A stretch of 33,877 nucleotides of DNA from Nitrospirota bacterium (GTDB lineage: Bacteria > Nitrospirota > UBA9217), in assembly GCA_021783455.1 (NCBI GenBank), contig JAJXTW010000005.1, forward strand, positions 1-33,877, given 5' to 3'. Positions 9,501 to 15,360 of the stretch are shown piece after piece. Each line of letters opens with the position of its first letter. Positions within the stretch are counted from its first letter, which is position 1. Position numbers and translations under genes: made by a program. Under the pieces are notes generated by a model. The model made no database searches. It worked only from the letters and a program-made list of their open reading frames with translations, and had not been told where the DNA came from.

Positions 9501-9651
9501 GATATACGCTGCCGACCAGTTCGTCGGCGATATTCGATGCCTCGACCGCGTTGAGGACGCGATACGTCGCCGTCGCCAGCATGACGATAATGATGACAGC
9601 CGCTATTACTGAAGCCACAACGTTTATTTGCAGTCTTTTCTTGATTTGCAT
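6508..9651 (-). CDS. membrane sensor histidine kinase, HAMP-PAS-PAS-GAF-PAS
   Basis: This inner-membrane kinase has 1047 residues. TM1 (about 8-30) and TM2 (about 170-192) flank a roughly 140-residue periplasmic, mostly helical sensor region. Then come HAMP (about 195-250), PAS (about 275-385), PAS (385-505), GAF (515-685), PAS (690-805), a coiled coil, HisKA with H839 in VSHDLRSPLRS, and HATPase (NAWKFS, DNGVGFD, GTGIGL). The H-box is of the phytochrome-like type that pairs with Rcp1-like receivers, and one follows 45 nt downstream. The second and third PAS domains are close copies of each other and of one PAS in the giant kinase. GGGG upstream of the ATG serves as ribosome binding site. Only 15 nt separate it from the substrate-binding protein gene upstream, which may supply the periplasmic signal. 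Confidence 0.95.
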   Translation of the reverse strand: MQIKKRLQINVVASVIAAVIIIVMLATATYRVLNAVEASNIADELVGSVYQRSEFRNDYMLSTNERARVQWFAKHEQIGLLLKSASGIFRDGEDRTVLDRMAKDQASIGKLFSSIVENREKPRPDPVLSQEIEDRLNSQLTMRRQNAILDAHRLQESASRRLLLSLRMSGWGILCVLVVLTSAAIINSWTLVRTITDRIKRLTNGALVIGEGNLGHRIDVTGDDEFAVLSEAFNAMTAKLHGSYVSLEKEIDERTKVEEELRRIATLLEETQSIARVGGWELDPVENTLYWTDETYRIHETSPSEYTPTVESAIAFYAPESVPVISAAVTEAIGQGKEFLLELQLITAKGRMIWVEAVGKVVRKDGRTVKVLGAFRDVTERKQTEALRLANAYNRSLIEASLDPLVTIDATGKITDVNIATQAVTGRSREELIGTDFSDYFTEPHKARAGYQQAFRESSVKDYPLEIKHKDGHFTSVLYNASLYRDESGNVIGVFAAARDITERKRAEEITRLDEVRKNSIVKISQYAAASLGDLLDLALHEAIALTGSKFGYLYFYHEDSREFVLHAWSKDVMAECTVADPQTNYHLEKTGIWGEVVRQRKPIIVNDFSAPHPLKKGYPEGHAPLFRFFSVPVFSEGRIVAVVGFANRPAEYTDRDVSQMTLLMDSVWKIVERRQAEEKLKLANAYNRSLLEASLDPLVTIDANGKITDVNAGTEKATGCSRTELVGTDFSDYFTEPEKAKAGYQRVFQEGSVMDYALEIRRVDGHLTPVLYNAAVYRDMAGNALGVFAAARDVTERKKAEEEIRTLNRQLETRVVERTAELEAANKELEAFAYSVSHDLRSPLRSIDGFSLALLEDYAGKLDDQGEDYLARIRSATMRMGHLIDDLLKLSRVTRSEMNQEQVDLSKIARTIADNLVNRSPDRAAAFAIAENLTVYGDARLLAVALENIFSNAWKFSEKTPRTVIEFGVTQRDHARVFFVKDNGVGFDMNYAGKLFSPFQRLHKTEEFPGTGIGLATIKRIINRHGGQVWIEAEVDKGTTVYFTLG

Positions 9652-9666
9652 ACGTCCCCTTGCGCG

Positions 9667-10710
9667 CTAGCGCAAAATCCTTACCGCTTTCGGTTTTACG
9701 GACGCCAGCCCGTCGAAGTAAATGTAATCGAGGTAATTGGGAACCTTCGCGCCGGCAGTCAGCCCGTCCTTTACCGCCCACCGCGATTCATCTTCCATGG
9801 CGAGCAGGAGCGACTGGTCCAGCGTCACGCTGAACGTATTGTCATTCCACATGCTGCCGATTGACGCCATATCCATCCCGCTGCGCGCCGCAATGATTTT
9901 TTGAGCTTCAGCGGGATTTTGCCGTGCGAATTTTTCCGCCTTGACAAGCGCACGGACCATTTTATTTACCCTGCCGGCGTTCTTGTGCAGGTATTCCCGG
10001 TTCGCAACAACGTTGAAGGTTTGCGTGTAGATATCGGCGTCGTAAAATACCGTTCCCTTGTTACCCAGTGCCTTCAGCAATTGGACGGCATTGGGGTTCC
10101 ACGATGAGACGGCGTCAACGTCGCCGTTTGCCAGAGCGTTCTGCATGGCCTCCGGCGCAAGGTTGACAACCTTCATATCCTTCCTTGAAATTCCGTGGGA
10201 GACCAGGAAAGCGTCCATGAAAAATTCTCCGATGGTCCCGAGCGTCGCGCCTATCTTTTTGCCCTTCAGGTCGGACGGGGCAAGAATGCCCTTGTCCTTT
10301 CTGGCAATAATGGCATTATTCTTATTGGAAGTCTGGATCGTGGCGATGAGGGATACTGTCTTTCCTCTCATGACCGCAAGGATGAACGGTGTTTCGCCGA
10401 CAGTCGCAATATCCGCCTTCCCTTCCAGCAGCGCCTCGAATGCGAGTTTCCCGTACGTGTAAACCCGTGGAGTCACGTCCAGCCCTTCCTCCAGGAAATA
10501 ACCGCGCTTCTGTGCGATGTCAATGAGCACCGAATACGGAGGCGTCGAATAGGCAATCGTGATCTTCTCGGGCAAGGCTGGGGACTTTTGGTCCGACCGG
10601 GTGCACGCGGAGAAAGAGCCGATGCTTGCAAGGACGGCCAGAAAAGCCGCAGTCGCCGCAACAGGATGGCGTTTTCGGGATTGGATTTTGTTTCCCTTTG
10701 TCATTTTCAT
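9667..10710 (-). CDS. NMT1/THI5-like (SsuA/TauA-type) substrate-binding lipoprotein
   Basis: This 347-residue product has a basic N-terminus, a hydrophobic stretch and a lipobox-like SFSAC, so it is probably a lipidated periplasmic protein. The mature part shows the type-2 periplasmic binding fold of the SsuA/TauA/ThiY group: KITIAYSTPPYSVLIDIAQKRGYF, GKADIATVGETPF, LKGKKIGATLGTIGEFFMDAFL and DVDAVSSWNPNA. Relatives bind sulfonates, nitrate, pyrimidines or other small anions. The ligand cannot be read here. No ABC permease or ATPase of this importer class is nearby; the gene leads straight into a membrane histidine kinase 15 nt downstream. A role as signal input rather than uptake is therefore favoured. 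AGGGAG precedes two close ATGs (10710 and 10704), and either could be the start. Confidence 0.9.
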   Translation of the reverse strand: MKMTKGNKIQSRKRHPVAATAAFLAVLASIGSFSACTRSDQKSPALPEKITIAYSTPPYSVLIDIAQKRGYFLEEGLDVTPRVYTYGKLAFEALLEGKADIATVGETPFILAVMRGKTVSLIATIQTSNKNNAIIARKDKGILAPSDLKGKKIGATLGTIGEFFMDAFLVSHGISRKDMKVVNLAPEAMQNALANGDVDAVSSWNPNAVQLLKALGNKGTVFYDADIYTQTFNVVANREYLHKNAGRVNKMVRALVKAEKFARQNPAEAQKIIAARSGMDMASIGSMWNDNTFSVTLDQSLLLAMEDESRWAVKDGLTAGAKVPNYLDYIYFDGLASVKPKAVRILR

Positions 10711-10727
10711 GCTCCCTGTTCGTTATG

Positions 10728-10784
10728 GTTGCAGGCTTCAGCCTGAAACAGGAGGACCGGCGCCGAGGTGTGAGCAGATGCTCA
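10728..10784. repeat. REP-like palindromes before the binding-protein gene
   Basis: GTTGCAGGCT (10728-10737) and AGCCTGAAAC (10740-10749) form a 10-bp stem with one mismatch around a 2-nt loop. A second small palindrome, TGAGCA-GA-TGCTCA, lies at 10771-10784 and overlaps the stop of the truncated kinase. The compact GC stem resembles REP-type intergenic elements. No other copy is visible in the window. Confidence 0.45.
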
Positions 10785-11624
10785 GTTCCCTGATTTTGCC
10801 TTACCGTTGCATATTTTCAGAGGCAGACATGCTTCCAGCCCTTTTAGAATGCATGGATATCTTGAAATCAGTATCGAACAGGAGTGCACGAAAAATGAAT
10901 TCCTGCTGTCAGCCCCATGGATCGAATAGAGCTCGAAGTGGTATCGCTCTAAAAGCGCTTCCAGCATGTCTGCCAGGTCGTCGATGAGGCGTGTCATCTT
11001 CTCGGAACTGTTTCGTATGCGGGTCAGATAGTCCTTGCCCTGATCATCCAGCTTTTCCGCGTAGTCCTCCATCATGATCCTGGAGAACCCGGACATGCTG
11101 CGAAGCGGCGCGCGCAGATCGTGGGAAATGGAATAGTTGAAGGCTTCGAGCTCTTTATTGAGCGCCTCAAGCTCCGGGTTCCGCGCGGCCATGTCTTCGC
11201 TCATTTTGAGGTTCCGGAAGAGAAGGCTGGAAGGCTCAACGATGCCGGTGATGGCAAGGGCGCGATAGATGAGCACCATGGAGGCAAGCAGGAAGAAGTG
11301 GCCGATCATGTTGGCAAGGCCGAAGACGCTCACATACTCGGTGAAGGCACGTTCCGAAGCGATGGAGGCGGCTATCGCTCCCGCCATCATGCCGAATACG
11401 GCGCCGTCGAAGGATCGGCGGTTCGCTATCAGAAGGCCGAGACCGGCGACGAAGATGAGCGCGATGACATATTCGCTGTTGATCTTGAATGGGGTCAACC
11501 CCGGGCCTTCGACGACGAGGTAACTGGAGAGGCTGCTGGCGTAGAGGCCGGATATGATCAGGATGCCTAGCAGAGTCGGGAGGGCGTAGCGCGGAAAATG
11601 GGACTGTACAAGAAATCGGCTCAT
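10782..11624 (-). pseudogene. MASE3-HisKA kinase fragment lacking both ends
   Basis: The open frame encodes 280 residues. Residues 1-130 match only the C-terminal half of a MASE3 membrane sensor (VEGPGLTPFKINSEY, FTEYVSVFGLANMIGH, IYRALAITG, SLLFRNLK) with three to four TM helices. A HisKA dimerisation domain follows, with H168 in ISHDLRAPLRS, very like that of the 1047-residue kinase. Homology stops after RLIDDLA. The remaining ~65 residues look like read-through of non-coding DNA, and no HATPase exists. The first half of MASE3 is also absent upstream, where 11631-11679 is repeat. The ATG at 11624 has no clear ribosome binding site. This is most likely a decayed kinase. A functional phosphate-accepting membrane dimeriser is the alternative, and an intact promoter precedes it. 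Confidence 0.65.
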
Positions 11625-11630
11625 TATATG

Positions 11631-11679
11631 GTTTGAAGTTTCAAGTCTGAGTCTCGAATCTGAAGTCTCAGGTCTCAAG
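11631..11679. repeat. heptamer tandem tract, seven units
   Basis: Seven degenerate 7-nt units run in direct repeat (GTTTGAA, GTTTCAA, GTCTGAG, TCTCGAA, TCTGAAG, TCTCAGG, TCTCAAG). The tract lies immediately upstream of the truncated kinase and would be in its 5' leader. It is a clear example of the dispersed class. Confidence 0.7.
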
Positions 11680-11797
11680 ACAAATTGCCGCAAGTCGACT
11701 GCGAACCAAAACTGTTTCGTGAAATAAAAACCGCCTCTTTTTTACGTGGTGTGTAATCTTGATCGGAATAATCGGCGAGCAAGTTGGTATTGTGACA

Positions 11798-11826
11798 ATT
11801 ATAGTATTATCGGAAGGGAAAGTAAA
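11798..11826 (-). promoter_or_regulatory. sigma-70-type promoter for the signalling island
   Basis: On the minus strand TTTACT (11826-11821), a 17-nt spacer and a perfect TATAAT (11803-11798) are seen. Transcription would start near 11791 and read through the heptamer tract into the kinase fragment at 11624 and possibly the whole two-component cluster. The AT-rich spacer 11694-11861 holds no gene. Confidence 0.6.
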
Positions 11827-11861
11827 CAATTCCAGCAATTTTTTGTGGCAATTGTTATTTG

Positions 11862-12608
11862 TTATCGGAAGCCGGGATCCGGGACGAATGTTATATCGAG
11901 TGCTGACTTGAAGCCGCTGACAAGGGCATTTTTTACTTCCTCGATCGCTGCAGTTCTGCCGAGTTCCTGCCCGATGCTGGTAATGCAACCCGACGACCCT
12001 GCGCCGCGAATGACCTCGGCCTCAAGCGTCGGATCGTAGCTGATCAGGATCGACCCGTGCTGGAGGAAGGCGCCGGAGAGCCTGCGCTGCGCGCTGCCGA
12101 TGATTTTTTTCCCGTTTACGACGAGTTCGTACCACGACGGAGAGGAGAAACAGGAGGGGTTATCATCCGTCTTGTCGACGAGCCCGGCGTGACGATTGCC
12201 GCGAGAAACCATCTCCGCCGGCATGCCGAGGTTCCTGAGCCCGGCCAGAAGTCCTGTTGCAATAATTTTGTATGTGCCGAGTACGGAAGGAGGGAAGAGG
12301 GGGTTATCTATCGGACTGACGATGCAGTAGGTGAGTTCGTCACGATGGAGCACGGCGCGTCCGCCGGTCACGCGGCGCACGATATCGAAACCGAGCCGTT
12401 TGCAGGCATCGGCGTTCACTGCTTCCCCGATTTTCTGGAATCTGCCGAGAGATACAGCAGGAGGGCTCCACGCATAGAAGCGCAGCACGGGTGTCTGTTC
12501 TCCCGCCTGCGCCCGAGCGAGCAATTCTTCATCAACAGCCATGTTGTAGGCGGCGAGGTTTGGGCCGGAATCGATGAAATGCCAGTTATGCGTATAAGGA
12601 AGGCTCAT
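11862..12608 (-). CDS. lipoate-protein ligase A family protein
   Basis: This 248-residue cytoplasmic enzyme belongs to the BPL/LplA fold. It would ligate lipoate (or octanoate) to the lipoyl domains of 2-oxoacid dehydrogenases or the glycine cleavage H protein. Diagnostic motifs are RRVTGGRAVLH at 78-88, which binds the lipoyl-AMP, and NGKKIIGSAQRR with the candidate catalytic K168. It lacks the C-terminal accessory domain of E. coli LplA, so it is of the short type, which may need a partner or act as octanoyltransferase (LipM-like). It overlaps the end of the upstream acyltransferase gene by 23 bp, suggesting co-translation. The exact substrate form (LplA or LipM) cannot be decided from sequence alone. 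Confidence 0.88.
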   Translation of the reverse strand: MSLPYTHNWHFIDSGPNLAAYNMAVDEELLARAQAGEQTPVLRFYAWSPPAVSLGRFQKIGEAVNADACKRLGFDIVRRVTGGRAVLHRDELTYCIVSPIDNPLFPPSVLGTYKIIATGLLAGLRNLGMPAEMVSRGNRHAGLVDKTDDNPSCFSSPSWYELVVNGKKIIGSAQRRLSGAFLQHGSILISYDPTLEAEVIRGAGSSGCITSIGQELGRTAAIEEVKNALVSGFKSALDITFVPDPGFR

Positions 12609-13500
12609 TATTCGGACGAGTTTTGAAGCGACGGCAGGACCACATGTACTGATCGGGCATTTCGCGGACCCATTTTTCTATTTCCTCGTTCATGCGCCGC
12701 GCGTCGGCAACAGGGTCCTGGGTGGGAAAATTGTCGAAGGGCGGGTACAGGCGCACCTCGTAGCCGCGCCCGCGGGGCAGGATGCGGGTGATGCAGGGGA
12801 TGACCGCTGCGTTCGTCGTTTCCGCTATGCGGGAGAGCGCGGTCACCGTTGCTGCAGGGATGCCGAAGAAGGGAACGAAGACGCTCGAACGCTCGCCCAT
12901 GTCCTGGTCGGGCAGGTAATAGAAGGGACGGCCCTCCCGGATATTGCGGATGAGGGACTTCAGGCTGGCCAGGCGATCAACGAGGATGGCGCCGAACCGT
13001 GTCCGTCGTTGAAAACAGTATTCGAGGAGAGGTTCGCGGGCCTTGCGGTACATGGTGACATAGGGCCGTTCCGCGGACAAGCGCACGCCCCCCATGTCCA
13101 GACCGATGAAGTGCGGCGCCATCAGAATGACGTTCTTGCCGCCGGCATAAGCATTTTCGAGGTGGTGCTGGTCTTTTATGGCGATAAACCGTTCAACTCG
13201 CCATCGAGGCGCGAACCAGGTGACGCCGAGGCTCAGGATGGAATAGCCGCACAACCGGAAGTGCCTCTTGACCAGCAGACGGCGGTCAGCCTGGATTTTG
13301 TCAGGGAAGCACAATTCGATGTTTCTTTCGGCAAAGCGACGTGACGGTGAGGGGAACCACGCAAAGAAGGAACCAAGGCCGGCGCCCAGGATCCAGAGGG
13401 CGCGGGCCGGCAAACAGCACGTGAGAAGCATGAGCGCAAGGATCGGCCAGGCGTACCAATAACGGGGGCGAAGGAGCGTTTTGAGAGAGACGTTGGTCAT
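12586..13500 (-). CDS. lipid A lauroyl/myristoyl acyltransferase (LpxL/HtrB family)
   Basis: This 304-residue inner-membrane protein has one N-terminal hydrophobic segment (about 18-40) and the acyltransferase catalytic motif H130-x4-D135 (APHFIGLDMGG). It also has the family landmarks FPSPSRRFAERNIELCFPD, YYLPDQDMG and PDQYMWSCRRFKTRP. It would add a secondary acyl chain to Kdo-lipid A at the cytoplasmic face of the inner membrane and implies an LPS-bearing outer membrane. The start at ATG 13500 is chosen over an in-frame GTG at 13539. Neither has a strong ribosome binding site, and the family usually starts just before the hydrophobic segment. It overlaps the lipoate ligase gene downstream. 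Confidence 0.92.
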   Translation of the reverse strand: MTNVSLKTLLRPRYWYAWPILALMLLTCCLPARALWILGAGLGSFFAWFPSPSRRFAERNIELCFPDKIQADRRLLVKRHFRLCGYSILSLGVTWFAPRWRVERFIAIKDQHHLENAYAGGKNVILMAPHFIGLDMGGVRLSAERPYVTMYRKAREPLLEYCFQRRTRFGAILVDRLASLKSLIRNIREGRPFYYLPDQDMGERSSVFVPFFGIPAATVTALSRIAETTNAAVIPCITRILPRGRGYEVRLYPPFDNFPTQDPVADARRMNEEIEKWVREMPDQYMWSCRRFKTRPNNEPSLYA

Positions 13501-13516
13501 AAAATTATTACTAATA

Positions 13517-13580
13517 AAAAGTTTTGCCGCAGTGGGCACGGAGATCGCAGAGGTTGCAATAAACGCGGCAGAAAACTTTT
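13517..13580. repeat. intergenic inverted repeat upstream of the acyltransferase
   Basis: AAAAGTTTTGCCGC at 13517-13530 is nearly complementary to GCGGCAGAAAACTTTT at 13565-13580. The loop holds a loosely periodic GGGCACGGAGATCGCAGAGG stretch resembling the 8-nt element at 18538-18605. It lies between the terminator of the zinc-ribbon gene and the acyltransferase start. Confidence 0.5.
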
Positions 13581-13585
13581 TTCAC

Positions 13586-13621
13586 AAAAAAGCCTGAGAA
13601 TCGCATGATCCTCAGGCTTTT
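13586..13621 (-). terminator. rho-independent terminator, possibly bidirectional
   Basis: AAGCCTGAG (13590-13598) and CTCAGGCTT (13611-13619) form a perfect 9-bp stem with a 12-nt loop. On the minus strand a run of six U follows; on the plus strand four. It ends the transcript of the FmdB-like gene at 13661. Confidence 0.85.
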
Positions 13622-13660
13622 CAATATTCTTGTCCGCTCACGGCGGACCGTTTAGGTGCC

Positions 13661-13858
13661 TCAGCCGCCGCCCCAGGAATGTCCGCTGGTGCTGCAGACG
13701 GAGCCTTCGCCGCCAAACGACGAAAACTTGGAGAGGAGCTTTTTGGCTTTCTTTTCGCTGCAATAGGGGCAGACCGTGTCTTCAGCCTTGGCGTTCATTG
13801 ACTGCAGGAGCACGAAGTCCTTGCCGCAGGCCTCGCACTGATATTCGTAAAATGGCAT
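13661..13858 (-). CDS. FmdB-family zinc ribbon protein
   Basis: This small 65-residue protein has a CxxC...CxxC zinc ribbon (C8, C11, C30, C33) and the family start MPFYEYQCEACG. The C-terminus is Gly/Ser-rich, including a further Cys at about 55. Members are named after a putative regulator of formamidase/amidase operons, but most have no proven role. AAGGAG sits 8 nt before the ATG. It stands alone between a near-consensus promoter (13938-13966) and a terminator (13586-13621), so it is a strongly expressed monocistronic gene. Confidence 0.92.
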   Translation of the reverse strand: MPFYEYQCEACGKDFVLLQSMNAKAEDTVCPYCSEKKAKKLLSKFSSFGGEGSVCSTSGHSWGGG

Positions 13859-13937
13859 TGCACAACTCCTTTCAAAATCAAAACGATAACGGTGAAACTA
13901 GCATTTGCAGCGCTCGCGTGCGCCGAAAACGTACAAT

Positions 13938-13966
13938 ATAATACTCATGGGACAGAAACCTGTCAA
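13938..13966 (-). promoter_or_regulatory. near-consensus sigma-70 promoter for the zinc-ribbon gene
   Basis: On the minus strand a perfect TTGACA (13966-13961), a 17-nt spacer and TATTAT (13943-13938) are present. Transcription would begin near 13931, leaving a leader of about 70 nt. This is one of the best sigma-70 matches in the window. Confidence 0.8.
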
Positions 13967-13979
13967 GGCAAAAATCTTG

Positions 13980-14408
13980 TTATTTGCACGAGAACGGCGC
14001 TTTACGGTCTTTTGCCGCAAATCTCGCATAGTGGGGTGACGTAAAGATGTCCATCAGCATGTGCCTGCTTATCACCCCCACATATTTTTTGTCCTTCACG
14101 ACCAGGACGATGGAACAGCAACTCTTGAGCAGCAGATTGATGAGTTCCTTTGTCGGGGTGTCGGCATCGGCGACGATAGGCGCCGGCACCATGATCGCTG
14201 AGGCCGGAATGCAGTCCAGGTCCCGTTCCTCCCGGATCGCGTCCAGAATGGCGTTTTCCGATACAACACCCAGGATCTCCCGGGCGTCGTCCACAACCGG
14301 CATCGCGGCAAGTCCCGATGAAATGATCTTCATCGTCACCTCCCGGGCCGTGGTGTCCGGTCCGACACTGATTTTCTCCCTCATGATATGCCAAGCACTG
14401 ATCCCCAT
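13980..14408 (-). CDS. CBS-domain pair protein
   Basis: This 142-residue cytoplasmic protein is made of two CBS domains (about 8-65 and 75-130) and little else. Each shows the usual pattern: AWHIMREKISVGPDTTAREV...MPVVDDAREILGVVSE, then IMVPAPIVADADTPTKELI...VVKDKKYVGVISRH. Bateman modules of this kind bind adenine nucleotides and regulate a partner protein. No partner is fused or obvious next door. GGGGG lies about 7 nt before the ATG. The C-terminus is short and basic. The role stays unspecified. Confidence 0.9.
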   Translation of the reverse strand: MGISAWHIMREKISVGPDTTAREVTMKIISSGLAAMPVVDDAREILGVVSENAILDAIREERDLDCIPASAIMVPAPIVADADTPTKELINLLLKSCCSIVLVVKDKKYVGVISRHMLMDIFTSPHYARFAAKDRKAPFSCK

Positions 14409-14432
14409 GGTAATCCCCCTTCTTCGTTAAGC

Positions 14433-14513
14433 GGGGCAAGGGACAAACAGCAGGGAACAATGAAAAGCTCTGTGTCTCTTCCCTGACCCGTGCCCCATGC
14501 TCCCCGTTCCCTG
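14433..14513. repeat. heptamer-phased intergenic element, both arms
   Basis: The left arm is GGGGCAA, GGGACAA, ACAGCAG, GGAACAA (14433-14460). The right arm is TTCCCTG, ACCCGTG, CCCCATG, CTCCCCG, TTCCCTG (14479-14513). AGCAGGGAAC (14449-14458) and GTTCCCTGCT (14506-14515) are exact reverse complements. It fills the gap between the CBS and crotonase genes. Confidence 0.7.
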
Positions 14514-14518
14514 CTTTT

Positions 14519-15259
14519 TTACCGTCTCTCCCACTGGTGCGTATCGGGATTGAACGCCTCGCTGAAGGCCGTGACTTCCTCCTTCAGCCCCGTTTCATAT
14601 CCCTCATTCAGGCCGAAGTTCACGAGCATCTTGATCGACCGGAGTGAAGAAAGGCTGTTGCTCCCGATCCTGATCGCGAGGCGGTTCGCTTCCTCCTCGA
14701 GCTGGTCGGCTGGTACGATCTCGTTGATCAGGCCGATCCTGAGCGCTTCCTCAGCATACACCGTCCGTCCCGTAAAAAGAAGCTCTTTTGCGCGGCCCAC
14801 GCCCACGGTCTTGTACAGCCTCTGTGATGAACCGAAGATCGGCGGCACGCCGAACTGTGCTTCGGGAAACGAAAAGACCGCGTCCGAAGCCGCGATCCTG
14901 ATGTCCGCGGCAAGTGCGAGCCCGAGGCCCGCGCCTGTTGTCTCTCCCTTGACCGCGGCGATCACCGGGACCGGGAGGTTTTCGATGTTCCGGAGGAGGT
15001 GATAGCCCACGTCGGCGAAATGGCCCGCTTCGTCCTTCGACATTTTAACGAATCCGGCATAGTCCATGCCTGCCGAGAAGTTCCTGCCCTTTGCGGCAAG
15101 CACGACAACGCGGAGTTCGGCCTGGGACGCGAGAATTTCGCTCACGATCTTGTTGAGTTGCGACAGCACCTCTTTGCTCAGATGATTATCGGGGTGATTA
15201 TCGATGGTGACGGTGCTGATCCAATCTTTGTATTCAATGCCGACTGATGCGGTGGACAT
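14519..15259 (-). CDS. enoyl-CoA hydratase/isomerase (crotonase) family protein
   Basis: This 246-residue protein has a crotonase fold. The oxyanion-hole loops are visible as GRNFSAGMDYAGF and VKGETTGAGLGLALAADIRI, followed by the PEAQFGVPP segment. The first catalytic glutamate of classical enoyl-CoA hydratase, in the GGG(C)E position, is replaced here by Gly (GAGLGLALAAD). The second glutamate (FPEAQFG) is kept. Simple water addition to enoyl-CoA is therefore uncertain; isomerase, decarboxylase or hydrolase-type chemistry on an acyl-CoA is possible. GAGGAGG lies 8 nt before the ATG. No beta-oxidation partner genes are adjacent. Confidence 0.88.
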   Translation of the reverse strand: MSTASVGIEYKDWISTVTIDNHPDNHLSKEVLSQLNKIVSEILASQAELRVVVLAAKGRNFSAGMDYAGFVKMSKDEAGHFADVGYHLLRNIENLPVPVIAAVKGETTGAGLGLALAADIRIAASDAVFSFPEAQFGVPPIFGSSQRLYKTVGVGRAKELLFTGRTVYAEEALRIGLINEIVPADQLEEEANRLAIRIGSNSLSSLRSIKMLVNFGLNEGYETGLKEEVTAFSEAFNPDTHQWERR

Positions 15260-15276
15260 GTTGAACCTCCTCGTTT

Positions 15277-15353
15277 GAATCGGAGAATCGGAGAAACGGG
15301 GAGACGGGGAAATGCTTTTTCACCGGTTCTCCCCCTCTCCGATTCCCCGTCTC
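15277..15353. repeat. octamer-phased intergenic element with inverted arms
   Basis: The left arm is GAATCGGA, GAATCGGA, GAAACGGG, GAGACGGG. The right arm steps TCTCCCCC, TCTCCGAT, TCCCCGTC. GAGACGGGGA (15301-15310) pairs perfectly with TCCCCGTCTC (15344-15353), and GAATCGGAG (15277-15285) is the reverse complement of CTCCGATTC (15337-15345). It lies between the RND permease and crotonase genes. Confidence 0.7.
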
Positions 15354-15360
15354 ATATCCG

